From Lentzea guizhouensis (lineage in GTDB: Bacteria; Actinomycetota; Actinomycetes; Mycobacteriales; Pseudonocardiaceae), in the NCBI RefSeq assembly GCF_001701025.1, contig NZ_CP016793.1, positions 1,116,001 to 1,180,000 of the forward strand: DNA of 64,000 bases, read 5' to 3'. The notes under the pieces were generated by a model. That model did not search any database. It worked only from the letters and a program-made list of their open reading frames with translations, and had not been told where the DNA came from. The number at the start of each line of letters is the position of its first letter. Within the stretch, counting starts at the first letter, position 1. The translations under genes were made by a program, and so were the position numbers. Below, piece after piece: positions 25,701-34,433 of the stretch.

Positions 25701-26643
25701 CGACGCCGAAGCCCACCTCAACAACACCGTGCACGACGCCCGCCAGCAACTCGCCGGCCGCGTCGACCTCTCCCTCGAACCCGACGACGACGTCACCGTC
25801 CTCACCGCCACGATCAACGGCGTGCGCACCGGCGCCTCCGGCCTGCTGACCACCCTGCGCGCCGACCGCGACCGCATGCTCGCGCACATCGCCGACAGCG
25901 AGGGCTCGCTCTTCGACCAGTTCCTCACCGGCGACACCCGCCGCCACCTCGCCCAGCGCATCAGCTCGACCATCGACCTCGTCGACACCATGAACCAGCG
26001 CCTGGAACGCGTGCAGACCGCCTCCAACGTGCGCGTACAACTCGTCTGGCAGGTAGACCCGCAGCTGCCTTTGGGCACGCGCGAGGCCCGCGACCTCCTC
26101 CTCCGCGACCCCTACGGCCTGTCCGACGACGAACGCGCAATCCTGCACCAGTTCTTCCGCGAGCGCGTAGAGGAAGCACGCGCCCACGGCACCGCGACGG
26201 GCTGGGAACAACAACTCGCCCAAGTCCTCGACTACACGACGTGGCACCAGTTCGTCGTCAAGGTCGACCGCGGCGACGGCTGGATCCCGGTCACCAAACG
26301 CGTCCACGGCGCGCTGTCCGGCGGCGAGAAGGCCATCGTCCTGCACCTCCCCCTGTTCGCCGCGGCCGCCGCTCACTACCAGGCCACGCCCACCGCACCC
26401 CGGCTGATCCTGCTGGACGAGGTGTTCGTCGGTGTCGACGCGACGAACCGGGGACAGCTGCTGGAGCTGCTCGTGGCGTTCGACCTCGACCTCGTGCTCA
26501 CGTCGGACCACGAGTGGTGCGACTACCAGGAGCTGAGCGGGATCGCGATCCACCAGCTGACGACGGGGACCGACGGGGATGACGCGGTGACGACGGTGCG
26601 GTTCACGTGGGACGGGCACAGCCTGAAGCCGGACGAGTCATGA
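22781..26643 (+). CDS. jetC: Wadjet type II JetC SMC-like ATPase, frame broken in this consensus
   Basis: The SMC/MukB-like ATPase of the Wadjet complex (TIGR02680), about 1,285 codons if joined. N-terminal Walker A is LLLRGPNGTGKSKALELLLP, followed by coiled coil rich in Glu/Ala/Arg. The C-terminal half has the ABC signature HGALSGGEKAIVLHLPLF, Walker B RLILLDEVFVGVD and the switch His in TSDHEWCDY. Between 24995 and 25150 the coding sense hops between frames: PLELAEEQRTRHS, then LCREA, QDAVAA, TRCSDADLAVTQALR and LPTTEQGLDAVLAAVSAFR are each convincing JetC sequence but in shifting frames. This implies about five indels in 150 nt. Elsewhere the gene is intact and under normal codon bias, so local consensus error is the simpler explanation; a real dead jetC is possible. 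ATG 22781 overlaps jetB. Confidence 0.8.
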
Positions 26644-27153
26644 GCCGAGCAACGCCAGCATCGCGCGCTGCTCGTCCGTGACCTCGAACGTCGGGTGCCG
26701 TCGCGGGTAGATCTCGGCGGCGTCCCACAACACGGCCCGCACGCTCGACGCGGTGCCGACCTTGCGCCCGCGCGACCGGAGGTCGGCCAGGACCTCCTCC
26801 GCGTCGAACAGGTGGACGGCGTCGACGGCCATCGGCCGCGTGGTGCCCCGGGAGCTCGCGGCAGCGGCTTTCGGGCCGGTCAGGACGAGGTACAGGTCCG
26901 GCCCTTCCTGACATAGGTCCAGCAACCCCTCGCGCTTGAGGTACCACTTCACGTTCACGGTCCGGCCGTCCGCGAACCGGCCGTCGATGCCCTTGGCCGT
27001 GGCGTGCTGCTCCAGCTCGATGCCGAAGACCTGCGCGGCGATCCACTCGCCGAGGTGTCCTTGCAGCGCGGGCCTCCCAATGCACGCGGCGAGCTCCGCG
27101 TCGATCAGGTTTCGCTGCCGGATCAGGCCGGCCACCCGCGTCATCGCGTCCAC
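26638..27153 (-). CDS. DUF6998-like protein, possible nuclease fold
   Basis: A 171-residue soluble protein. The core GEWIAAQVFGIELEQ, then KGIDGRFADGRTVNVKWYLK, LYLVLTGPKAAAASSRGTTR and RAVLWDAAEIYP matches the DUF6998-type family as I remember it. The order Glu36, Asp57 and V-N-V-K (Lys69) is compatible with the PD-(D/E)xK restriction-endonuclease-like core, but the fold is inferred. Start GTG 27153 lies 17 nt after the LuxR gene and ATG 27144 is an alternative. Its stop codon overlaps the end of jetC by 6 nt on the opposite strand, so it occupies the place where jetD would normally follow. Whether it has any link to Wadjet is speculation. Confidence 0.6.
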   Translation of the reverse strand: MDAMTRVAGLIRQRNLIDAELAACIGRPALQGHLGEWIAAQVFGIELEQHATAKGIDGRFADGRTVNVKWYLKREGLLDLCQEGPDLYLVLTGPKAAAASSRGTTRPMAVDAVHLFDAEEVLADLRSRGRKVGTASSVRAVLWDAAEIYPRRHPTFEVTDEQRAMLALLGS

Positions 27154-27170
27154 AGCAGGTCCGTCGGTCG

Positions 27171-29435
27171 TCAGCTCCCCAGCGTTTCCGCCAGCTCCGC
27201 CCTCGTCGCGATCCCCAGCTTCCCGTAGGCGTTCGACAGGTGGTTGTCCACCGTCCGCACCGAGATCACCAACGCCTCCGCGATCTCCCTGTTCGTCATC
27301 CCCCGTGCCGCCAGCCCGGCGACCTCCCGCTCGCGCCGCGTCAGCTCCGGCGCCGTCATCAGCGCCAACGCCGGCGTCCGCGCCCCCTCGCAGGAGCCGA
27401 TCAGCCGCCCGAACAGCGCCCGGTCGCCCGACTCCGCGGCCGCTTCCGCCGCGAGCAACACCATCCCGGCGGCCTCGAACTCGGACGCCACCTCCGCCAG
27501 CGCCGCGGAGTCCCCGCGCACCAACGCCTCCGCGTGCCGGGCGTACAACGGCACCAGCAGTCCCGTCGTCGTCTCGGCCAGCTCCCGCAACCGCCCGGCC
27601 GCCTCACCCGCGTGACCCAGCCGCACCGCCTCGTGCAGCAGCAAGGCCTCGGCAGCGTGTTCGCCGCGGGTCCGCACCTCTGCCGCGGCGTCGAACGGTG
27701 ACGCACCTCCTGCCCAGATCCGGGCGAGCCACAGCCCGCTGCGGTGCGGCACGAGTCCTTGCGGCACCAGCCTTTCCGCCTCGGCCAGCAGCTCACGTGC
27801 GTCGTTGCCCAGCTGGGCCTCCACGCAGGCGAGCACGCACAGCCGCGCGAACGGGCGCGCCGGTCGTGCCTCGCGCAGCAACGACCTGGCCTCCTCCAGC
27901 CGGCCGAGCGCCTGGGTGATCGAGCCCAGCGACACCAGCCACGTCGACCGCATGGAGTTCCACTCCGCGCAGCCGGCAAGTGCTTCCCGCGCAAGGCGTT
28001 CGGCGCTGAGGAGCTCGCCGTGCGTCGCGAGCACGAACACCTCGGCGGTGCGGACCGTCTCCGTGCCCAGCGGGATGCTCGGCCGCGGTGCGATGAGCGG
28101 GAACGGGCCCGCATAACGACCTTGGACCACGTCGACGAGCGCGAGGACCGCGGCTTCCTCCGGGTCGTCGCCGTTGAGGACCGCGCGGACGTCGTCGTAC
28201 TTGCCCGCGTCGAAGAGCAGGTTCGCCCGCACCGCGCTCATCTCGACCAACGCCGCGGCTTCCTCGCTGCGCCCGAGCCCCCACCCGAGGTTCATCGCAC
28301 GAACAGCGAGCACCTCGACCGGATCGTCGTCGGTGGCGACCATCGCGAAGACTTCTTCGGCTTCCTCGGGCCTTTCGCTGAAGACCAGTACTTCGGCGAA
28401 CAACCGCCCGGCCTCCACACCACCACCGACTGACCATGCGGCGCGTGCAAGCCGTTCGGCCAGACTCAGGGAACCCGTCGCGCACGCCAGACGAGCAGCC
28501 GTGAGCAGCAGCTCGGAATCATCGGCCGTACCGCTGTCCAGACGCAGCACGGCGACGCGCAACGGGTCGTCCAACACCGACGCCAGATGACGCTGATGGT
28601 TGCGCTTGCGCAGAGGAGGGCACTGCGCGCGCAACACCTCGCCGTACAACGGATGCGCGAGCCTCAGCCCGTCATCGGACACAACAACAAGCCCGTCCAA
28701 CGACTCCGCAGCAGGCAGGTCGAGCGGCTCACCGAACGCGAGCAGCTCCAGCACCCGCCGGTCCTCGTCGGACACGGCCGCGAGGTGTGACTCGATCAGT
28801 TCCACCAGCCGTGCGGACAACGGCAGCGGCCCGTCCAACGACCACACACCGTCGTGCGACACCCATTGCGCCGCGAAGTGCATCTCTCGCAGCAGCAACA
28901 TGTTGCCGGCCGTCGCGGTCCACAACCGTTCGGCCGTGGCGCTCTCCACCGCACCGCCGAGCACCGTTTCGAGCACTTCGACCACGGCGGCGCGGCCGAG
29001 TGGTTCGAGTTCGATGCGCGGAAGCAGTTCGTCCTTCCACAGCGCGACGACCGGGTCCGGTGCACGTTCACCCGACCGCAGTGTCGCCACCACCACTGCC
29101 TCGCGGTGCGTCACGAGGAGGTGCAGCAAGCCGGCGGACGCGTCATCGAGCAGATGCACGTCGTCCACCACCACGACGCGCCCACGCAACGCTTCCCGTG
29201 CGGCGGTCAGCATCACCAACGGCGAGGGGTCCATCGACGGCAAGAGGGGCGCCATCACGCCCAACGGAATTGCCGACATCGCAGCAGTAGCGCGCAGCCT
29301 CACGTCGCACGCCACTTCGTCCAACAACCGTGTCTTGCCCACACCGGCCGGCCCCGCCACGATCAGCCCGGTACCGCGCACCGCACGCCGGACCGCGGCC
29401 AGCTCGGCGTCCCTCCCCACGAACGGCCACCCCAT
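27171..29435 (-). CDS. LAL-type LuxR-family transcriptional regulator
   Basis: A 754-residue large ATP-binding LuxR regulator. Walker A is VAGPAGVGKTRLLDEV (about residues 26-41), and Walker B is RVVVVDDVHLLDDASAGLL. A long TPR-like helical region follows (LAERLARAAWSVGGGVEAGR and similar). The C-terminal helix-turn-helix begins LTRREREVAGLAARGMTNRE and continues ALVISVRTVDNHLSNAYGKL. Such proteins activate a neighbouring pathway in response to a ligand and ATP. It is divergent from a cytochrome P450 gene with 84 nt between starts, making the P450 its likeliest target. All domains are intact, unlike the LAL remnant at the left end of the window. Confidence 0.88.
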   Translation of the reverse strand: MGWPFVGRDAELAAVRRAVRGTGLIVAGPAGVGKTRLLDEVACDVRLRATAAMSAIPLGVMAPLLPSMDPSPLVMLTAAREALRGRVVVVDDVHLLDDASAGLLHLLVTHREAVVVATLRSGERAPDPVVALWKDELLPRIELEPLGRAAVVEVLETVLGGAVESATAERLWTATAGNMLLLREMHFAAQWVSHDGVWSLDGPLPLSARLVELIESHLAAVSDEDRRVLELLAFGEPLDLPAAESLDGLVVVSDDGLRLAHPLYGEVLRAQCPPLRKRNHQRHLASVLDDPLRVAVLRLDSGTADDSELLLTAARLACATGSLSLAERLARAAWSVGGGVEAGRLFAEVLVFSERPEEAEEVFAMVATDDDPVEVLAVRAMNLGWGLGRSEEAAALVEMSAVRANLLFDAGKYDDVRAVLNGDDPEEAAVLALVDVVQGRYAGPFPLIAPRPSIPLGTETVRTAEVFVLATHGELLSAERLAREALAGCAEWNSMRSTWLVSLGSITQALGRLEEARSLLREARPARPFARLCVLACVEAQLGNDARELLAEAERLVPQGLVPHRSGLWLARIWAGGASPFDAAAEVRTRGEHAAEALLLHEAVRLGHAGEAAGRLRELAETTTGLLVPLYARHAEALVRGDSAALAEVASEFEAAGMVLLAAEAAAESGDRALFGRLIGSCEGARTPALALMTAPELTRREREVAGLAARGMTNREIAEALVISVRTVDNHLSNAYGKLGIATRAELAETLGS

Positions 29436-29519
29436 GGAGCCAGGCTAGGTGATCCGCGCGGCAGAGTTGGGTGGTTGCTTACTCATGCCTCTGAACAGCG
29501 CAAACGTCACCATTGCCGC

Positions 29520-30572
29520 ATGAGTTTCTTCACCGATCCCACCCCGTACTTCGACGAGTGGCGCAAACAGGGACCGGCCCCGGTCGAGGCCCCCGACGGC
29601 AACCAGGTGTGGATGATCAGCCGGTTCGACGACGTCGTGCAGGCGCTCAACCACCCCGGCCTCAGCAGCGCGATCATCCCGGGCGGGATGATGAACCACA
29701 CGGATCCACCGGAGCACACACACCTGCGGAAACCCGTCGCGCGCGCGTTCTCCACACGGCGCATGGAGGCACTACGGCCGCGCATCCAGCAGATCACCGA
29801 CGAGCTGCTGGACGCGTGGGACACCGAGGACGAGGTCGACGTGATCTCCACGTTCGCCTATCCGCTGCCGATCACGGTCATCTGTGAACTGCTCGGAGTG
29901 CCCGAAAGGGACAGGGACGAGGTGCGCGGGCTCACCGCGGAGCTCCTCACGATGGAGACCATGGTCGAGGCCTACGGCAGGTTCGCGCTGTACGTGCAGA
30001 ACCTGCTGGCGACCAAGGAGCCCGGTGACGACGTCATCACCGAGCTCCGCGACGAGCCGAACCTCGTGCAGACGCTCGTGCTGCTCATCACCGCCGGCCA
30101 CGAGACGACCGTGCAGCTCATCGGCAACGGGCTGCTCGCGCTGCTGCGCGATCCCGTCATGAAGCAGAGGTTGCTCGACGACCCACTGCTGATCCCGGAC
30201 GCCGTCGAGGAGCTCCTGCGCTACGACCCGCCCCTCGCCGAGGGGGTTTCTCGCACAGCAACCACCGACGTGGTCATCGGAGGTGTCACGATTCCGCGAT
30301 CTTCGCAGGTCACCGTCTCACTAGGGGCGGCGAACCGGGATCCGTCCCGGTTTCCGGATCCGGACGTGTTGCAGCTGGGTCGAGACCCACACGTCACGTT
30401 CGGGCACGGGATCCACTACTGCCTGGGGGCGCGGCTGGCGCGCATCGAGGGCGAGATCGCCTTCGGAACGCTGTTGCGGCGTTTCCCGGAACTCGTGCTC
30501 GCCGCTGAGCCCGAGTGGCGGGTGTCATTCATCCGAGGCTTGGCGTCATTTCGCGTGCGACCGAAGCTCTGA
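29520..30572 (+). CDS. Cytochrome P450
   Basis: A 350-residue bacterial cytochrome P450, somewhat shorter than the usual 390-410 because the N-terminal segment is compact. Landmarks are the I-helix oxygen-binding motif LLITAGHETTVQLIGNGLLA, the ExxR motif in VEELLRYDPP, and the haem loop FGHGIHYCLGARLARIE with the Cys thiolate ligand. Start ATG 29520. No ferredoxin or ferredoxin reductase gene is adjacent, so electrons must come from elsewhere. It is divergent from the LAL regulator. No other tailoring or biosynthetic genes flank it, so its substrate is unknown. The 3' end overlaps the convergent small gene by 44 nt. Confidence 0.9.
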   Translation: MSFFTDPTPYFDEWRKQGPAPVEAPDGNQVWMISRFDDVVQALNHPGLSSAIIPGGMMNHTDPPEHTHLRKPVARAFSTRRMEALRPRIQQITDELLDAWDTEDEVDVISTFAYPLPITVICELLGVPERDRDEVRGLTAELLTMETMVEAYGRFALYVQNLLATKEPGDDVITELRDEPNLVQTLVLLITAGHETTVQLIGNGLLALLRDPVMKQRLLDDPLLIPDAVEELLRYDPPLAEGVSRTATTDVVIGGVTIPRSSQVTVSLGAANRDPSRFPDPDVLQLGRDPHVTFGHGIHYCLGARLARIEGEIAFGTLLRRFPELVLAAEPEWRVSFIRGLASFRVRPKL

Positions 30573-30813
30573 CGGCTGCTCGGGCCGCCGACAGGTCGTC
30601 GACGGCGTAAATCTCCGGACAGGAGGCGATGACGAGGTCCTTGTCCGACGCGACGGTCAGCAAAGAAGCTTTCTCGGTCAACGACTTGGCTTGCCGGACA
30701 ACTCCCTTGGCATCGACGCGGATCAACGTGACCCACGTCTCTGACCAGGGAAAGTCCGCGACGGCGCTGGATTTCCGCAGGCCTTCCACATCGAACTCGG
30801 CAAATCTGGGCAT
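30529..30813 (-). CDS. Small hypothetical protein
   Basis: A 94-residue soluble protein: PRFAEFDVEGLRKSSAVADF, WSETWVTLIRVDAKGVVRQA, SLLTVASDKDLVIASC, then a C-terminal helix SAARAAVRASVAREM. The alternating strand pattern and normal codon bias suggest a real product, but no family is recognised. Its last 44 nt overlap the end of the convergent P450 gene. The start lies 49 nt after the end of the next gene upstream, in the same direction, so the two may be co-transcribed. Confidence 0.5.
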   Translation of the reverse strand: MPRFAEFDVEGLRKSSAVADFPWSETWVTLIRVDAKGVVRQAKSLTEKASLLTVASDKDLVIASCPEIYAVDDLSAARAAVRASVAREMTPSLG

Positions 30814-30862
30814 GACCCCAAGATTAGCCACTGAAGGTTGCGGAAAGTCAAAGATCACCCTT

Positions 30863-31801
30863 TCACCGCAATGCAGCCAGCAGATGGGACAGGTTGACAC
30901 CAACGGCGTCCGCCAACCGGCGCACGACTTCCGGTGCGGGTGCCAGCGGGTGGGTGTCGCGGGTGAACGGCAGGCCTTCACCACCCGAAAACTTGGATTG
31001 CGGCGTGACGGGGGCCAGGATCGGGTAGACGCGCCAGCGCGGCACCTTGGAGTCCGCCATGGCGAGCGTGTTGTCGTTCCACAGCATGACGGCCGACTGG
31101 CGGATGTTCCGTGCGAGCACGCATCCGTGGCCCGTGAGGGTGATCGCGCGCGCGGCCGCGCGCACCGGGTTGCGGAAGTCGCCTTCCACCACCCAGACGC
31201 CGTTCATGAACTCCGCGGTGAACCCCTCGGCCTCCAGCGCCGCGATGGTCTCCGCGTGCTGGTCGTCGGCGGCGGCCGTGGCCAGTTCCACGACCTCCTG
31301 CACCTCGGTCGCCGTCACGACGCGCGCGCCGGCCTCCGTCGAGTGGTGCAGGAGGCGTTCGACGTGGCGGTCCTCCGCGTAGGCCGCCCACTCCTGCGCC
31401 TTCTCCCACGCCGTGCGCGCGATGACGTCCGCCTCGGAGCCACCACGCAGACGCGCGTCCTGCAGCAGCTGCGCGAGCACCACGGCGATCACGGAGCTCA
31501 ACAGGCCGTCGTCGCGCGACTCGTCGTCTTCGGGCACGAGAGAGATGACCAGGTCACGCAGGTCCGCGCGCCAGCTCTCGTCACCCGCCCACACGCCGAC
31601 GGCGAGCAGGTTCAGGTAGTGGTCCGCGATGGCCATCCGCACCAGCAACGGCTGACCGGCCGATTCACGGGCATCGCGCCGTGCGTTGGCCTTCACCTGC
31701 TGCCGTTCCGCGGGATCCACCACCGTCAGGCGGATCTTGTCGAGCTCGTCGAGGAAGTCGTCCCACCGGTCGTCCGAGAACCGGGCGAAGACGTCGTCCA
31801 C
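30863..31801 (-). CDS. Hypothetical protein
   Basis: A 312-residue soluble protein with no recognised family. The N-terminal third is helical and acidic (RFSDDRWDDFLDELDKIRLT, WRADLRDLVISLVPEDDESR). The middle contains AQEWAAYAEDRHVERLLHHS and a helix-rich linker. The C-terminal third is beta-rich (EFMNGVWVVEGDFRN, VMLWNDNTLAMADSKVPRWR), and the protein ends with a short helical motif resembling an XRE-type recognition region (VVRRLADAVGVNLSHLLAAL). GTG 31801 begins 1 nt after the stop of the folP-like gene, a tight junction suggesting co-expression with it. Confidence 0.6.
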   Translation of the reverse strand: MDDVFARFSDDRWDDFLDELDKIRLTVVDPAERQQVKANARRDARESAGQPLLVRMAIADHYLNLLAVGVWAGDESWRADLRDLVISLVPEDDESRDDGLLSSVIAVVLAQLLQDARLRGGSEADVIARTAWEKAQEWAAYAEDRHVERLLHHSTEAGARVVTATEVQEVVELATAAADDQHAETIAALEAEGFTAEFMNGVWVVEGDFRNPVRAAARAITLTGHGCVLARNIRQSAVMLWNDNTLAMADSKVPRWRVYPILAPVTPQSKFSGGEGLPFTRDTHPLAPAPEVVRRLADAVGVNLSHLLAALR

Positions 31802-31802
31802 C

Positions 31803-32639
31803 TCATACCTCCTGCTGCAGCCGAGCGACGGACTCGAGCACTCGTCTGGTGCGCGCCACTTCGTGCGCGCGGAACACCGCGGCGCCCGCCACCGCCGCGA
31901 TCGCAGTCGCGACGAGGGTGCCCTCGACTCGCTCGTGCAGTTCAACGCCGAGGGTCTCCCCGACGAAATCCTTGTTGGACAACGCCATCAGCACCGGCCA
32001 CCCGGTGGCGACCAGCTCGTCCGTGTGCCGCACCAGCGCGAGGCTGTGCCAGGTGTTCTTGCCGAAGTCGTGGGTGGGGTCGATGAGCACGCTCCCGCGC
32101 GGCACGCCGAGAGCGACGACCTTCTCGGCGCGCGCCGTCGTCTCCGCGATGACGTCGTTCACCAGATCCGGATAGCTCACCCTATGCGGACGCGTGCGCG
32201 GCTTGACACCACCGGTGTGTGAACAGACGTAGCCGGCCCCGTACTCGGCCGCGACCTCGGCCAGTCGCGGGTCGGCGCCCGCCCACGTGTCGTTGAGCAG
32301 GTCGGCGCCCGCCTCGCAGGCCAGCCGCCCGACGTCCGCGCGCCAGGTGTCGCTGCTGATGATGAGGTCGGGATAGGCGTCACGCACACGGGCGATGAAC
32401 GGCACGACGCGACGCACTTCTTCTTCGGGGTCGACGAGGTCGCCCGGCCCGGCCTTCACACCACCGATGTCGATGATGTCCGCGCCCTCGCCGACGACCC
32501 GGTGGACGGCCTCCATGGCGACGTCCTCGGCGTAGGTGGCGCCCCTGTCGTAGAACGAGTCCGGGGTGCGGTTGATGATCGCCATCACCAGCGCGTGGTC
32601 GCGGACGACGGTCCGGCCGCGGAACTGGAGCTCGATCAC
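31803..32639 (-). CDS. folP2: Dihydropteroate synthase homologue, FolP2 type
   Basis: A 278-residue TIM-barrel protein of the dihydropteroate synthase family, which joins p-aminobenzoate to dihydropterin pyrophosphate in folate synthesis. Family landmarks are VMAIINRTPDSFYDRG at strand 1, ADIIDIGGVKAGPG, LIISSDTWRADV, ADLLNDTWAG and VLIDPTHDFGKNT. The last motif and the FYDRG loop differ from canonical FolP1 (FSDGG and DPGIGFGK) and are those of the mycobacterial FolP2 paralogue, which lacks demonstrable DHPS activity. It is therefore probably not the housekeeping enzyme. It is the first gene of a short leftward unit with the 312-residue hypothetical protein. Confidence 0.8.
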   Translation of the reverse strand: MIELQFRGRTVVRDHALVMAIINRTPDSFYDRGATYAEDVAMEAVHRVVGEGADIIDIGGVKAGPGDLVDPEEEVRRVVPFIARVRDAYPDLIISSDTWRADVGRLACEAGADLLNDTWAGADPRLAEVAAEYGAGYVCSHTGGVKPRTRPHRVSYPDLVNDVIAETTARAEKVVALGVPRGSVLIDPTHDFGKNTWHSLALVRHTDELVATGWPVLMALSNKDFVGETLGVELHERVEGTLVATAIAAVAGAAVFRAHEVARTRRVLESVARLQQEV

Positions 32640-32701
32640 ATCCTGTGTCTACCAGGCGGGCCCTGACCTTTGCACATGGCGGACGTCTCATACTGCGTTG
32701 C

Positions 32702-33739
32702 GTGGAACTGGTGAAAGCGGTCGACGCACTGTGGGAGCGCGGCTGGTTGCCGTACGACGTTCGCGAGATGGTGTCGCGTTCGCTCGATGAGTCGGCTACC
32801 TCTCTCGTGGTGGACGTGATCGCTTTGTCCTGTTCACCGCATGCGGCCTCCACTGTGCACCCGCGCTGGCAACGGCAGCTCGACGAGATCGGTGCCGCCG
32901 TCTGGTGGGAGGGACCGCTGCTGGAGGCGTGGGCGACGCGGCACATCGAGACGCCGTCCTACGCGTCCAGGACGGCCGCTGAGCTGCTCGCGTTCCTGAA
33001 CCGGCTGCCCACCCTGCCGCGGATCCTGCCGCTGCCTGGAGACGCGCTGAGCGGGCTGGTGCGCGCGGGCGCGGACTCGAAGGTGCTCAACCGGGTGCGC
33101 GGGCTGCTGGCGAAGGCCGAGTCGACGTCGTTCCCGGAGGAGGCGGAGGCGCTGTCGGCCAAGGCGCAGGCGTTGATGAACCGGCATGCACTCGAACGGG
33201 CGGTGCTGGACGCGGACCTGCCCCCGCTCGCGACGTCGCGGCGGTTGTGGCTCGACAAGGCGTACTTCAAGGAGAAGTCGCAGCTCGTGCACGTGGTGGC
33301 GGCGGCGTCCCGGTCCCGTGCGGTGGCGTACGACGGGTTCGGGTTCGTCGCTCTGGTGGGTGACGAGGTCGATCTGGAGTTCGTGGAGCTGCTGTCCACG
33401 TCGTTGTTGGTGCAGGCAACGCGCGCGATGGTCGCCATTGGCGGTAAGGCGTCGAAGGGCAGTGAGGCGCGGTCACGGCCGTTCCGCAAGTCGTTCCTGG
33501 TGGCCTACGCGGCGCGGATCGGGGAGCGGCTGCAGCCGGAGGAGCCGGTGGAGGACGAGCGGCTGCTGCCGGTGCTGGCGAACCGCAAGAAGGCCGTGGA
33601 CACGATGTTCGAGGAGATGTTCACGCGCACGCGGACCACGCGAGTGACGGTGCGGTCGGCGGCGGGGTGGGGAGCGGGGCGTGCTGCCGCGGACGTCGCG
33701 GACCTGGGAACCGGCCAGAAGAGCGTGACGCGGCGCTGA
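32702..33739 (+). CDS. DUF2786-family protein
   Basis: A 345-residue protein with a central DUF2786 motif (VLNRVRGLLAKAESTSFPEE followed by AEALSAKAQALMNRHALERA). This helical domain also occurs in phage and plasmid proteins, often joined to a zincin-like C-terminal domain. Here the C-terminal part contains LVHVVAAASRSRAVAYDG, LVGDEVDLEFVELLSTSLLV and a basic stretch SEARSRPFRKSFLVAYAARI; no HExxH motif is visible. GTG 32702 is the likely start; an upstream in-frame extension is not conserved-looking. It is divergent from folP2. The biochemical function of the family is not established. Confidence 0.75.
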   Translation: MELVKAVDALWERGWLPYDVREMVSRSLDESATSLVVDVIALSCSPHAASTVHPRWQRQLDEIGAAVWWEGPLLEAWATRHIETPSYASRTAAELLAFLNRLPTLPRILPLPGDALSGLVRAGADSKVLNRVRGLLAKAESTSFPEEAEALSAKAQALMNRHALERAVLDADLPPLATSRRLWLDKAYFKEKSQLVHVVAAASRSRAVAYDGFGFVALVGDEVDLEFVELLSTSLLVQATRAMVAIGGKASKGSEARSRPFRKSFLVAYAARIGERLQPEEPVEDERLLPVLANRKKAVDTMFEEMFTRTRTTRVTVRSAAGWGAGRAAADVADLGTGQKSVTRR

Positions 33740-33886
33740 GCCGCTGTTCACCAAGCCGCACAACGGTTTCCGGTGCGAACGGCCGCACCGGCCCCCGCAA
33801 CCCGTTCGAGTGAACTCCCCCCGATCCGGGTCCCCGGGGGCCACCGAGGCCGAAAACCGTCAGACCCCCTCCCTAACGTCGACCCC

Positions 33887-34369
33887 ATGCCAAGCACCTA
33901 CCAGAACGAAACGAAGCTCGGCGAGGTCACGTACCGGCTGAGCGCCACGACGGACGCGGACGAGTCAGTGGTCCTCGAACTGCTGGGGTCGGCCCCGTCG
34001 GGAGAGGTGATGGCCGACGGCCGGCTGAGACTGCCGGTCGAAGGCGGAGCCGCCGTCGGCAAGATGCTGTCGCGCGTCCTCGGCGCCCACACGCGCCTGC
34101 GCGACCGCCCCACCCGCCACGCCAACGCCAACCAACCCTGGACCGAAGCCCTCGACGCCGACCTCCGCACCGCCTGGCTCGCCCCGTCGTCCGACGACGC
34201 CGCCGTCCTCATCCGCGCGCTGGCCGAGGAGATGCAACGCTCCTCGACCGCCATCCGCGCGCGCCTGCCCCGCGTCGGCTGCGACCCGGACGTCCCCGGC
34301 CGCGAGCTCTCGACCACCGCGGCTGCCCTGCTGGGGGGAATGTCAGGGCCTTCTCAGGGCAAGACCTGA
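33887..34369 (+). CDS. Hypothetical protein with C-terminal HTH-like segment
   Basis: A 160-residue soluble protein. The N-terminus begins with PSTYQNETKLGEVTYRLSAT, a basic/polar beta region, and continues with ADGRLRLPVEGGAAVGKMLS. The C-terminal 60 residues (AVLIRALAEEMQRSSTAIRA then RLPRVGCDPDVPGREL) resemble the helix-turn-helix that ends many bacterial helicase-associated proteins (RSxxAIRARLxRLG). A nucleic acid-related role is therefore possible, but no family name can be given. ATG 33887 is the only good start. The gene precedes the GlsB/YeaQ-like gene by 64 nt. Confidence 0.6.
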   Translation: MPSTYQNETKLGEVTYRLSATTDADESVVLELLGSAPSGEVMADGRLRLPVEGGAAVGKMLSRVLGAHTRLRDRPTRHANANQPWTEALDADLRTAWLAPSSDDAAVLIRALAEEMQRSSTAIRARLPRVGCDPDVPGRELSTTAAALLGGMSGPSQGKT

Positions 34370-34433
34370 TTCGCCCGCCCCCTCGGCGGCGGACTCTGGA
34401 GTGGCACGCACCAGAGTCTTCAGGGGGTACACC

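Noticed and set aside
27171..30572. Part of a secondary-metabolite gene cluster
   Set aside because: A single P450 and a regulator without core synthase, carrier protein, or tailoring neighbours are not enough.
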